Positions 1 to 6,736 of a stretch of 24,998 nucleotides of DNA are shown here, in pieces (position 1 is the first letter of the stretch; every line of letters starts with the position of its first letter). This stretch comes from JBJKPP01 sp046706145 (lineage in GTDB: Bacteria > Bacteroidota > Ignavibacteria > Ignavibacteriales > Ignavibacteriaceae): the NCBI GenBank assembly GCA_046706145.1, contig JBJKPP010000244.1, positions 1-24,998 of the forward strand. Reading direction: 5' to 3'. The notes beneath the pieces were generated by a model. That model had not been told where the DNA came from, made no database searches, and saw only the letters and a list, made by a program, of their open reading frames with translations. Position numbers and translations under genes: made by a program.

Positions 1-14
1 TATTTCTTTTCGCT

Positions 15-227
15 TCAGAATCTGCTTGTAAGCCTCATCACCGAGCGCTTGACTGAAGAGCCTGTTTTCGTCATGAGCTTCTTATAAGCTAATGCAAAGA
101 GAAACATTCCCATAAATGATATGACTCCGAAAATTGCTATGCCAAAGTGCTTATCATGTATGCCTTGTTGAATTGTCTGAATTAAAAAATACATGGGAGC
201 AAGGAGAATAATAAGAATAAGTTTCAT
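15..227 (-). CDS. Small two-helix membrane protein, unknown function
   Basis: A 70-aa leftward reading frame, not recognised. It reads as two hydrophobic segments (about residues 2-17 and 27-46) joined by a short polar loop (QQGIHDKHFG), followed by a basic, Ser/Thr-rich tail, so a small inner-membrane protein is likely. I chose the ATG at 225-227 because GAGGG lies 9 nt upstream of it. The frame stays open to an upstream ATG at 267-269, which would give 84 aa with a Lys-rich N-terminus, but no Shine-Dalgarno sequence precedes that codon. It is followed at once by the window edge, so downstream partners are unknown. It could be a chance frame, but the hydrophobic pattern and ribosome site argue for a gene. 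Confidence 0.5.
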   Translation of the reverse strand: MKLILIILLAPMYFLIQTIQQGIHDKHFGIAIFGVISFMGMFLFALAYKKLMTKTGSSVKRSVMRLTSRF

Positions 228-529
228 TGCATTAGCCCTCTTAAAAAACTTTGAAACAATTTTATACATATTCTGATCATTGTTTATGTCGTGTTATTTA
301 TGGCTGAGAATTTTTTTTGAAATAATACTCATGAAAAAATTTTCCAAATAATAATACTTTTAATTAATCAACTTACTTTGACATCACTTTCTACAAAATA
401 AAATCTTTGAATAAAGGGAACAGTGACAACAGTCAAGCACTGTGATTAATAAACAATTTCTTTTATAATATTGGTTGATTTAAATTCTTTAATATGTAAA
501 ACAGTTAGTATCATAGCTGCTAAACCGAT

Positions 530-690
530 GTAAGAGGTGATAACAATCAAATAATTTGAGAATTGTGCTCGAATTCATTTTAAAAGTAGTTGTCGAATTT
601 TAACTTTATTGTTACCAAATACAATAGCCCAACGCACTATTGAACGAAGCAATAAATTCCGGTGATCGATAGGTCACCGGTTTTTTTATT
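530..690 (+). ncRNA. Repeated noncoding element, copy 1 (unknown)
   Basis: Copy 1 of a ~160-nt element whose second copy is at 5094-5257. Two blocks are conserved. The first (530-582) is AT-rich and contains GAATTGTGCT and TTCATTTTA. The second (621-690) matches copy 2 at 56 of 70 aligned positions by hand, including ATAGCC, AACnCACT and the whole terminal hairpin plus T-run. The ~40 bases between the blocks are not conserved. In copy 1 the second block can form CAATAG/CTATTG or TATTG/CAATA stems. Ending in an intrinsic terminator on the + strand suggests a small + strand transcript, but no promoter was identified. It could instead be a dispersed repeat acting on DNA, or a 5' leader of the leftward gene. 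Confidence 0.45.
659..687 (+). terminator. Intrinsic terminator of repeat copy 1
   Basis: Perfect 7-bp stem CCGGTGA / TCACCGG (659-665 and 674-680) with an 8-nt loop, followed by seven T residues (681-687). It is oriented to stop rightward transcription. The same stem and T-run recur at 5226-5254. Confidence 0.75.
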
Positions 691-904
691 GCTTTCATAT
701 GACAGTTTATCTGCCACGTTTATAAATAAATTTAGAGGTTTGAAAAGATCTATAATTCAAAGAAACGTTTACATGGATACACACACATATTTTTAGGATG
801 AACCTTTGAGAATTACACGAAAGTTTTTGGACTTAAAGTGGATATTTACGGCAACTGGGTTCTCGAAGCTTTGTGAAAAATTGGGTGGTTTTTAAGCACC
901 ATAA

Positions 905-1312
905 TCAACCTAAGTAATTCGAATTTGGTCTCTTACTATGTAAATGTTCGAAGTAATTTTTTATTGATGAATACAAATCATTTAAATCAATTGGTTTTAT
1001 AAAGACATTTAGAGGATGGAGGAAATAAGTGTCCATAAGTGGGACGTACTCGGAATGCCCTGTGATGAATATATAAGGTATTTTTATTAATTCGCTAATC
1101 CTTGATATAGCTTCAATTCCATCTAGATCGCCTTCTAAGGTAATATCTGATATTATAAGGGATGGAAAATAATGTGTAGCTGCGTTTATTAACTCTCTTC
1201 CGGATGTAATAGGAAAATATAATTCGTAACCTCTTTTTTCAAGAAAACCCTTTATGTTTAAAGCCGTGACCATCTCATCTTCACATAACAATATTCTTCT
1301 CTTCTCTTTCAT
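905..1312 (-). CDS. Single-domain response regulator (receiver domain)
   Basis: A 135-aa stand-alone CheY-like receiver domain, cytoplasmic. Visible landmarks are the acidic pair E11-D12 (LLCEDE), the phospho-acceptor Asp56 in LIISD, the switch Thr84 in FITGH, and Lys106 in IKPI. The protein ends about 25 residues after that lysine, so there is no DNA-binding or enzymatic output domain. This style of receiver is usual for regulators paired with PAS-containing histidine kinases. It is divergent from the MASE1/PAS kinase gene at 1765, which may be its partner. GAGG lies 5 nt before the ATG, which supports the start. Signal output must go through another protein, or the domain acts as a phosphate relay or sink. 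The family call is firm. The pairing with the kinase is inferred from position only. Confidence 0.9.
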   Translation of the reverse strand: MKEKRRILLCEDEMVTALNIKGFLEKRGYELYFPITSGRELINAATHYFPSLIISDITLEGDLDGIEAISRISELIKIPYIFITGHSEYVPLMDTYFLHPLNVFIKPIDLNDLYSSIKNYFEHLHSKRPNSNYLG

Positions 1313-1764
1313 AACTACCTCATCTTTTCGTTTTTCAATTTAAAAAGTAGGATAGCTATTTCAAAGGGAAAATTGATTCGCATTTTCGTGTTGTGAGGCG
1401 AGTCAATTTTTAATTAATTCAAGAATAGATTTCAATATTCTCTTGACACATGTATTGACTTATTCGGCAATTTTGTACTAATCAGTTTGTGTGCTTTGAA
1501 ATAAGATTATGTTTCTATCGAATTATAATAAAAAACTAATTAGGCCTAATGGTGTGATATAGTTAATATCCAGAGGATAGGTATTTGAATTATATTAACA
1601 TCTGACTTCATGTCCTTAATTAGCTTTCCGTTGTATAAAATGTATAGTAAGGAGCAACAGTTGTGAAATGATGGGAATTTTGTGAAGTGTCCTGGCTCCA
1701 TTCATATTCGTTAAAATAGATGACTTACCTAATGAGGCATAATTAATATAAACCTAATTTTAGC
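1313..1764. other. Divergent intergenic region between regulator and kinase
   Basis: About 450 bases between the leftward response regulator and the rightward histidine kinase, so both promoters should be here. I see a TTGACA at about 1443, a second TTGACT nearby, and a 12-bp palindrome at 1539-1550. No -35/-10 pair was convincing enough to call. No gene was found in any frame. Confidence 0.5.
1539..1550. promoter_or_regulatory. Perfect 12-bp palindrome, candidate operator
   Basis: ATTAGGCCTAAT is perfectly self-complementary and sits between the divergent response regulator and kinase genes. A palindrome there could bind a dimeric regulator. One 12-mer palindrome can also arise by chance in AT-rich DNA, so this is weak. 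Confidence 0.25.
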
Positions 1765-4044
1765 ATGCAATTCAACCTAAAAAGAAAAGTAAACACTAGA
1801 ACAATCGTTGCAATTCCGGTTGTGCTGGTCATTTACTATCTGGCAGGAAGGTTTGGGCTAAATTTAGCTATTATTAATCCAAGCGCATCTGCTATTTGGC
1901 CTCCAACAGGAATTTCTATAGCTGCGTTTTGTATTTTTGGTCTTACAATTTGGCCGGCGATTTTTATAGGAGCTTTTCTTGTCAATTTAACCACGACAGG
2001 AATAATCTCAACTTCAATAGTTATTGCAATTGGAAATACTTTAGAAGGAGCATTAGCAGCATACCTTTTAAAGAAGTTTGTAACCACTAATGACTTTTTC
2101 AGCCAACCTAATCATGTCTTCCTTTATACAATAATTGCAGGCATGATTTGCACAATGGTAAGTACTTCTTTTGGGGCTACCTCGCTTGCCATTTACGGCT
2201 CTGTCAAATGGACTAACTATTTCTCGGTTTGGCTTACCTGGTGGCTGGGAGACGCGGGGGGAGCATTAATAGTTGCTCCCGTAATATTACTATGGTACTC
2301 AAATTATAAAATAGATTTAGGGTTTGATCGAGTTTTAGAAGCATTAGCAATATTAATGTTACTGATTTTAATCAGCATTTTTGTTTTTGAAGAAAATTCC
2401 GTTCCCATTAAAGGATTTTCCTTTTTGGTTTTTTTAACTCTTCCCATTCTTGTTTGGACTTCAATTCGATTCTCCCCAAAAGAATCTGCTACAGCAATTC
2501 TGGTAATTTCATCATTTGCAGTTTGGGGAACCTTTAATGGATATGGTTTTTTGGCACATAAAAATTTAAACAATTCACTTGTAAATCTTCAGATATTTTT
2601 GGGAATAGTATTCATCACTATTATGCCCCTTGCAGCGGTAATAAAACAGAGGAAAACTCTAAGAAAAGAGCTTCAAACCAGTGAAGCAAAATATCGTAAT
2701 TTAGTAGAAACTGCTTCTGATGCAATTATATCTATTGATGACAAACACACTATTCTTTTTTGCAATTCAACTGCACGGGAAATGTTTGGCTATTCAGAAT
2801 CAGAACTAATTGGAAAAGAAATCGGCGTTTTAATGCCTGTATATTCGAGAGACAATTATAAAAAAAGAATGGAAAACTATATTTCCCTAGGAATTAAGAA
2901 CCCATCATGGAATTTTATAGAACTAGCTGGCCTACATAAATCAGGCAGAGAAATTAAGATTGAAATATCATTAAATGAATTTAAGGAAGGTACGCAAACA
3001 CAGTTTATTGTAGTAATAAGAAATGTTACCACAAGGAAAAAGCTTGAAGAAGAAACAGCTTTTCTTGCTTCAATAATTGATTCATCCAATGATGCAATAA
3101 TCGGCAAATCCAAAGATTTTAATATAATTAGCTGGAATCATAGTGCCGAAAAAATGTATGGTTACTCTGCGGATGAAGTTATTGGCAAGCATATTTCGAT
3201 TATTATCCCTGAAGAAAGGTTAAATGAACTAAATACTCAATTCAAAAATTTATTAAAGGGGATTAAGCTCAATCAGTATGAAACTGAAAGAAGGTGCAAA
3301 AACGGGAGCAAGGTTAATGTTTCACTCACGCTTTCTCCTATTATGGATTCTAAGGGAAATATCATCGGTGCATCCGCAATTGAGAGAGATATTAGAGATA
3401 GAATTGCTTATGAAAAAAAATTAAAAGATTCTTTAGAAGAAAAAGAGTTTCTAATAAAAGAGATCCATCATAGGGTAAAGAATAATTTACAAGTTATTTC
3501 AAGTCTCCTTAACCTTCAATCCGAGCATATTATGGACCAAAAGTCTAAGGAAGCTTTCGAAGATAGCCGGAGAAGAATTAAAACAATGTCGCTAATTCAT
3601 GAAAGATTATATCAGTCTAATAGTTTTATGGGATTAAATCTTTCAAATTTCATAAATGATTTAATTGCGCAAATTATAGAGGCCTACGGATTTAAGAAGC
3701 CCCATTTTGAACTTAAAGTTAACATTGAAGAAAACGATATAAATATCGACCGGTTAATTCTTATAGGTTTAATCTTAAACGAATTAGTGACTAATTCAAT
3801 TAAGCACGCCTTCCTGAACAGCAACGGGGAGATCGATATAAATTTTATCAAGGATACAACAAAGTATATACTTTCTGTGCGGGACAACGGAGATGGATTT
3901 CCACCGGGTTATGATATCGCGAGTTCAACCTCTCTTGGTTTAACTTTGGTTAATGCATTTGTAAGTCAGTTAAAAGGCGATATGCAATTGTCAAACAGCC
4001 AAGGAACTCAATTTAGAATCATCTTCCCGGTAAATGATTACTGA
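1765..4044 (+). CDS. MASE1-PAS-PAS sensor histidine kinase (HisKA_2 type)
   Basis: A 759-aa membrane sensor kinase. Residues ~12-295 form a polytopic MASE1-like sensory domain (WPPTGI and FIGAFLVNL motifs, about eight hydrophobic segments). Two PAS domains follow at ~306-430 and ~433-555. The second has the typical WNHSAEKMYGY and GKHISIIIPEE stretches. The dimerisation domain carries the E-I-H-H-R-V-K-N-N box at 566-574 (His568/His569), which marks the HisKA_2 class. The ATPase domain has the N box NELVTNSIKHA from 672, the DNGDG box from 707 and SLGLTLV near 722. No receiver domain is fused. The likely partner is the divergent single-domain regulator at 905-1312. The ligand of MASE1 is unknown in general. 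The start has no clear Shine-Dalgarno sequence, but MASE1 begins close to this Met. Confidence 0.92.
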   Translation: MQFNLKRKVNTRTIVAIPVVLVIYYLAGRFGLNLAIINPSASAIWPPTGISIAAFCIFGLTIWPAIFIGAFLVNLTTTGIISTSIVIAIGNTLEGALAAYLLKKFVTTNDFFSQPNHVFLYTIIAGMICTMVSTSFGATSLAIYGSVKWTNYFSVWLTWWLGDAGGALIVAPVILLWYSNYKIDLGFDRVLEALAILMLLILISIFVFEENSVPIKGFSFLVFLTLPILVWTSIRFSPKESATAILVISSFAVWGTFNGYGFLAHKNLNNSLVNLQIFLGIVFITIMPLAAVIKQRKTLRKELQTSEAKYRNLVETASDAIISIDDKHTILFCNSTAREMFGYSESELIGKEIGVLMPVYSRDNYKKRMENYISLGIKNPSWNFIELAGLHKSGREIKIEISLNEFKEGTQTQFIVVIRNVTTRKKLEEETAFLASIIDSSNDAIIGKSKDFNIISWNHSAEKMYGYSADEVIGKHISIIIPEERLNELNTQFKNLLKGIKLNQYETERRCKNGSKVNVSLTLSPIMDSKGNIIGASAIERDIRDRIAYEKKLKDSLEEKEFLIKEIHHRVKNNLQVISSLLNLQSEHIMDQKSKEAFEDSRRRIKTMSLIHERLYQSNSFMGLNLSNFINDLIAQIIEAYGFKKPHFELKVNIEENDINIDRLILIGLILNELVTNSIKHAFLNSNGEIDINFIKDTTKYILSVRDNGDGFPPGYDIASSTSLGLTLVNAFVSQLKGDMQLSNSQGTQFRIIFPVNDY

Positions 4045-4143
4045 TTCATTATTCAAGATACTAAATTGTAGCTTAGTAAAACTTTCATTTTGTCGGGTTA
4101 GGAAACAATCTATTTAAATTATAAAGTTTATCGGAACGAATTG

Positions 4144-4181
4144 GAAAGGGATGATTGAAATTCATCCCTTTCTTAATTTTT
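4144..4181. terminator. Terminator between convergent genes
   Basis: Perfect 11-bp inverted repeat GAAAGGGATGA / TCATCCCTTTC (4144-4154 and 4162-4172) with a 7-nt loop, followed on the + strand by TTAATTTTT. It lies about 100 nt after the kinase stop and before the end of the leftward gene at 4205, so it can end the kinase transcript and perhaps both. Confidence 0.8.
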
Positions 4182-4204
4182 AAAGTTGTAAGTTTTTTTT
4201 AGTT

Positions 4205-4771
4205 CTACAATCCAAACAGCAATCCTACCGTTACTATGAAATAATCACTGTTTATATCTTTACTGCCGGGTACCTTGGTAAAATTGTAATTTAAAAATAC
4301 ATATCTAAAGTCAGCTGTAAGAATAGCACCAGGCGAATTATAATTTTGTGTCAGTGGGATTTCTGTTCCGGCACCAAAATGCCAGCCGAATTTCTGCTTC
4401 TGGCTGTCATTTAATCCCATAGCATGATATATAGATGAGTAATCAATAGCAGTATTATACCAGCCCACACCTATATCTCCGTATATCGTGTTTACAGGAT
4501 ATATTAACCCACTTATCATCACTGGCCAGGAAGTTACTTTTATATTCCCGTCCGAATAGTTTTCTTGTTTGTAATTTATTGATCCTTCGAAAGCTAATGA
4601 AGGAGTAAATTTTATCCTTATGGCTCCACCAGGCATTAATTCTCCGTTATCCGCGTCGGAAGCTTTCTGCCATCCCAATTGAGGTCCAATATAGGTTTTG
4701 GCTTCTTGGGTATAAGCCATTATGGAAGCAAAAAATATAATCGTTGTTACTAATATCATTTTCTTACACAT
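4205..4771 (-). CDS. Small outer-membrane beta-barrel-like protein
   Basis: A 188-aa secreted protein. A Sec signal peptide (MCKKMILVTTIIFFASIMAYTQ) covers residues 1-22, split here only by its cleavage region near AYT-Q. The rest is a run of alternating hydrophobic/polar strands rich in Tyr and Gly (YIGPQLGW, YGDIGVGWY, FGWHFGAGTEIPL, DYFIVTVGLLFGL), matching the pattern of OmpW/OmpA-like or 'outer membrane protein beta-barrel' small porin-like families of the FCB group. The size would allow roughly eight strands. The last strand ends in hydrophobic residues, as expected for outer-membrane insertion. AAGGAG lies 8 nt before the ATG. It is convergent with the kinase gene and appears monocistronic. 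Ligand or transport function cannot be told. Fold call is reasonable, function unknown. Confidence 0.75.
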   Translation of the reverse strand: MCKKMILVTTIIFFASIMAYTQEAKTYIGPQLGWQKASDADNGELMPGGAIRIKFTPSLAFEGSINYKQENYSDGNIKVTSWPVMISGLIYPVNTIYGDIGVGWYNTAIDYSSIYHAMGLNDSQKQKFGWHFGAGTEIPLTQNYNSPGAILTADFRYVFLNYNFTKVPGSKDINSDYFIVTVGLLFGL

Positions 4772-5252
4772 CGTAATACTCCTTATTGTTATAAATATTC
4801 CTACAAAGACTAATAATTTTCCTGACTTAAATTTGTGACGACAAGGTTACAAAACTCATTTGTGTGAATCTTGATACATTCCAATCGAGAACGACATACT
4901 AAAGATATAAATTCACGAATTTTTATAATGCTAAAAGAAGTTTTTTCGAGGGAGACTTTTTTAGTTACTCTGAAATGAGAGGGAATAAAGAAGAAGATGG
5001 AGTGTCCCTCCCATTGTTTTCTTTAATAAATAAATCAACTAAGCCGCAATCGTATTTGACGTTTTGATTTGTGATGAATACCATTATGATTTTGTAAAGA
5101 ACAAAGTGATATGTGTCAATTGATTTGGAATTTGTGCTTGATTTCATTTTATATATAAGGCAGAAATCGCAATTTGGAAGCGGCACAAACTATAGCCTAA
5201 CACACTCTTAGGCGGAGTGACAAATCCGGTGATCGCCAGGTCACCGGTTTTT
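4772..5252. other. Long intergenic region with second repeat copy
   Basis: About 480 bases between two leftward genes. The right part (5094-5257) is copy 2 of the ~160-nt repeat. The left part should contain the promoter of the beta-barrel gene. I see no convincing consensus. A leftward open frame of 73 codons lies across 4965-5186, but it begins at a GTG with no ribosome site and overlaps the repeat, so I do not call it. Confidence 0.55.
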
Positions 5253-5257
5253 TTATT
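5094..5257 (+). ncRNA. Repeated noncoding element, copy 2 (unknown)
   Basis: Copy 2 of the element at 530-690, same orientation. The 3' block (5189-5257) is ~80 % identical to copy 1 and the 5' block (5094-5151) shares GTAA, GTGATA, GAATT, TGTGCT and TTCATTTTA with short indels. In this copy the 3' block forms GCCTAA/TTAGGC (loop CACACTC) or CACTC/GAGTG before the terminator hairpin. At one pair of the first stem, copy 1 has C-G where copy 2 has T-A, a hint of covariation, but the rest of that stem is not kept in copy 1. As with copy 1, it sits between two leftward genes, roughly 450 nt upstream of the next leftward start. Confidence 0.45.
5226..5254 (+). terminator. Intrinsic terminator of repeat copy 2
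   Basis: Stem CCGGTGA / TCACCGG (5226-5232 and 5241-5247), 8-nt loop, then seven T residues (5248-5254). The loop differs from copy 1 at two positions. The T-run overlaps the stop codon of the leftward DUF6064-like gene at 5253-5255. Confidence 0.75.
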
Positions 5258-5900
5258 TCTCTGATGGAACAGTTTCCCTAATTACATTTATTAATACTAT
5301 TAAAAATCCTAAAAGACCTACGATAAGTAAAAGCATATCCTGCTGAAAGCCCAGTTTTATTGTTAAGCTAAAATGTAGAATGGACCATATTAGCGGCATA
5401 ACTAGTATGTGTAATCCTACGCCCTGCGTTGTAAGGAGTAATATTCCAAACGTAAATAAAGTGACTAAAGATGGCATGCCGAATGTGATGTTTACCGGGT
5501 AAATATATCCCATTAAATTTTCCAGGATCGGATGCATCAATAAAGCGTACAATATTAATGTTGCTCCTGCCCAAGTTCTCATTCCTTTGCTTATTCCGTA
5601 TTCAATTTTACTCTTGGAAAATCCTTCATAAATAAATAATAATCCCTGCATTATAAACAATACACCAAAAAAATAAGACGCAGGCTCAATTTTGACAAAG
5701 AAAACTAATTGGTAAATAACACCTGCCCAAATCCAGAGAAAAGCAAGAATTATGTTTATTATAAAATCAGAATTTTTCTTTTTATCAATTATAAAAAGGA
5801 CAGCTGCTGCCGCAATAATCAAAAGTATTATTTGCATTGGCCAGATGCTGGAATTATAGTTTTCAATTAAATCTAAGAATTGTTTTTTGGCAATGGTCAT
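5253..5900 (-). CDS. Polytopic membrane protein, DUF6064-like
   Basis: A 215-aa, very hydrophobic protein with about seven predicted membrane segments (for example 22-40, 47-68, 73-92, 109-127, 140-157, 160-180, 189-208) and short loops. The N-terminal FLDLIENYNSSIWPMQI, the internal SKGMRTWAGATLILYALLMHP and YPVNITFGMPS match what I recall of the DUF6064 family, whose function is unknown. It looks like a full-length member. GAGG precedes the ATG by 6 nt. It appears to be a single gene, reading leftward into repeat copy 2, and the stop codon lies inside the T-run of that element's terminator. No catalytic residues or transport signature can be named. The family name is from memory of the sequence pattern. 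Confidence 0.75.
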   Translation of the reverse strand: MTIAKKQFLDLIENYNSSIWPMQIILLIIAAAAVLFIIDKKKNSDFIINIILAFLWIWAGVIYQLVFFVKIEPASYFFGVLFIMQGLLFIYEGFSKSKIEYGISKGMRTWAGATLILYALLMHPILENLMGYIYPVNITFGMPSLVTLFTFGILLLTTQGVGLHILVMPLIWSILHFSLTIKLGFQQDMLLLIVGLLGFLIVLINVIRETVPSEK

Positions 5901-6277
5901 TTCTTACCTCAGTACAGTCGTAAAACAAACTACATGTGCTAACTGCATTCGATCTAAAATTTATTGTTTCTCTTCTTTTGTTTTCAACATAAAAGAAAGC
6001 TGACCAATTTTCTGTGTCAGGGAATAAAAAGATAAACCGGCAGTTATAATTGTGTATGAATTGTGTTTTAAATCATTACTAGTAGAAACGAATAATATTA
6101 GTGTGACTCTAATCATTCCGCTCATTTCAACAGAGGCATGAGATTAAGCAGACATTATATTTTTATTGTGTTATACATAACAAACATTTGAAGCAGATTT
6201 ACTTAGTATAAAAAGTATCGCAAAAGAATTTCGTTGCGATATAAATTTTATAATTATCACAATAAGAAGGAGGAATA
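5901..6277. other. Divergent intergenic region
   Basis: About 380 bases between the leftward DUF6064-like gene and the rightward lipoprotein operon. It should contain both promoters. The only clear structure is the inverted repeat at 6216-6241. No coding frame or RNA gene was recognised. Confidence 0.5.
6216..6241. promoter_or_regulatory. 8-bp inverted repeat upstream of lipoprotein operon
   Basis: Perfect arms TATCGCAA and TTGCGATA (6216-6223 and 6234-6241) separated by 10 bases, ending 36 nt before the ATG at 6278. It could be an operator for a dimeric regulator or an mRNA hairpin in the leader. No T-run follows, so it is not a standard terminator. Confidence 0.35.
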
Positions 6278-6736
6278 ATGAAGGCGTTAAGATTTTTTGT
6301 AATACTATCCCTTCTCGCTTTTTGTTCATGTTCTTCCCTAATCCTAAAACCTGCAGACTTTGCCTGGCCTGTTGAGTCAGTTCAGCAAGTTAACGACAGC
6401 GGCATAGTCGCCATTCCCCGATATTCTTTTAGCTTCAATGCGAAACCTTTATTCATGCATGAGTTAAAAGATTCGCTTGCGTATAGAGGAAAAGAGGTCA
6501 GGGTTATTAGGGGTTCTCAAGGTTGTTACTATATGATCGCAAACGGCTTTAAAAATGTCTATGTTTTTAATGCTGAAGATGGGGGACTGAAGCTCGAGAA
6601 GAAGATAGAAATCTCCGACTCAACGGGGGTACAAAATCCTGCCTTTAACCAAAGACCACCGTATGTACAACTTAATTACAACGGCAAAAATATTAATATA
6701 AACAAAGACGGAATAGTAGAGGAGGGAAAAAAATGA
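6278..6736 (+). CDS. Putative lipoprotein, unknown function
   Basis: A 152-aa exported protein, not recognised. The N-terminus is a lipoprotein-type signal: basic start, hydrophobic core (FFVILSLLAF) and then C16-S-C18-S-S. Cys18 with Ser at -1 is the more likely lipidated residue, although Phe at -3 is unusual. The mature part has a short beta-rich domain (KEVRVIRGSQGCYYMIANGF) and ends in a Lys/Glu-rich tail. A very strong ribosome site (AAGGAGG, 5 nt spacing) precedes the ATG. The stop overlaps the next gene by 4 bases (ATGA), so the two are co-translated and their products probably work together at the cell envelope. Function is unknown. Confidence 0.8.
   Translation: MKALRFFVILSLLAFCSCSSLILKPADFAWPVESVQQVNDSGIVAIPRYSFSFNAKPLFMHELKDSLAYRGKEVRVIRGSQGCYYMIANGFKNVYVFNAEDGGLKLEKKIEISDSTGVQNPAFNQRPPYVQLNYNGKNININKDGIVEEGKK

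Larger units (their letters stand above)
228..904. other. Long intergenic region with one repeat element copy
   Basis: About 680 bases without a convincing gene. It contains copy 1 of the ~160-nt noncoding repeat (530-690) with its hairpin and T-run. The stretch 691-904, downstream of the response regulator stop, shows only a weak leftward hairpin (GGTG/CACC arms at about 884-900 on the + strand) that might end the regulator transcript. Nothing else was recognised. Confidence 0.6.

Noticed and set aside
621..690. Known riboswitch class
   Set aside because: I compared it by eye with the consensus of fluoride, guanidine, preQ1, TPP and cyclic-di-GMP classes and found no match. There is also no downstream + strand gene to control.
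1441..1480. TTGACA/TTGACT promoter-like boxes upstream of the kinase
   Set aside because: No -10 box was found at acceptable spacing, and sigma factor preferences of this group differ from the E. coli consensus.
4965..5186. 73-codon leftward frame between the beta-barrel and DUF6064-like genes
   Set aside because: It starts at a GTG with no ribosome site, overlaps repeat copy 2, has no recognisable domain or hydrophobic pattern, and is better explained as noncoding sequence.
5189..5257. Integron attC-like site (GCCTAAC ... TTAGGC)
   Set aside because: The inverted arms span only 19 bp and lack the outer GTTRRRY/RYYYAAC pair flanking a long imperfect palindrome. No integrase or cassette array is visible.
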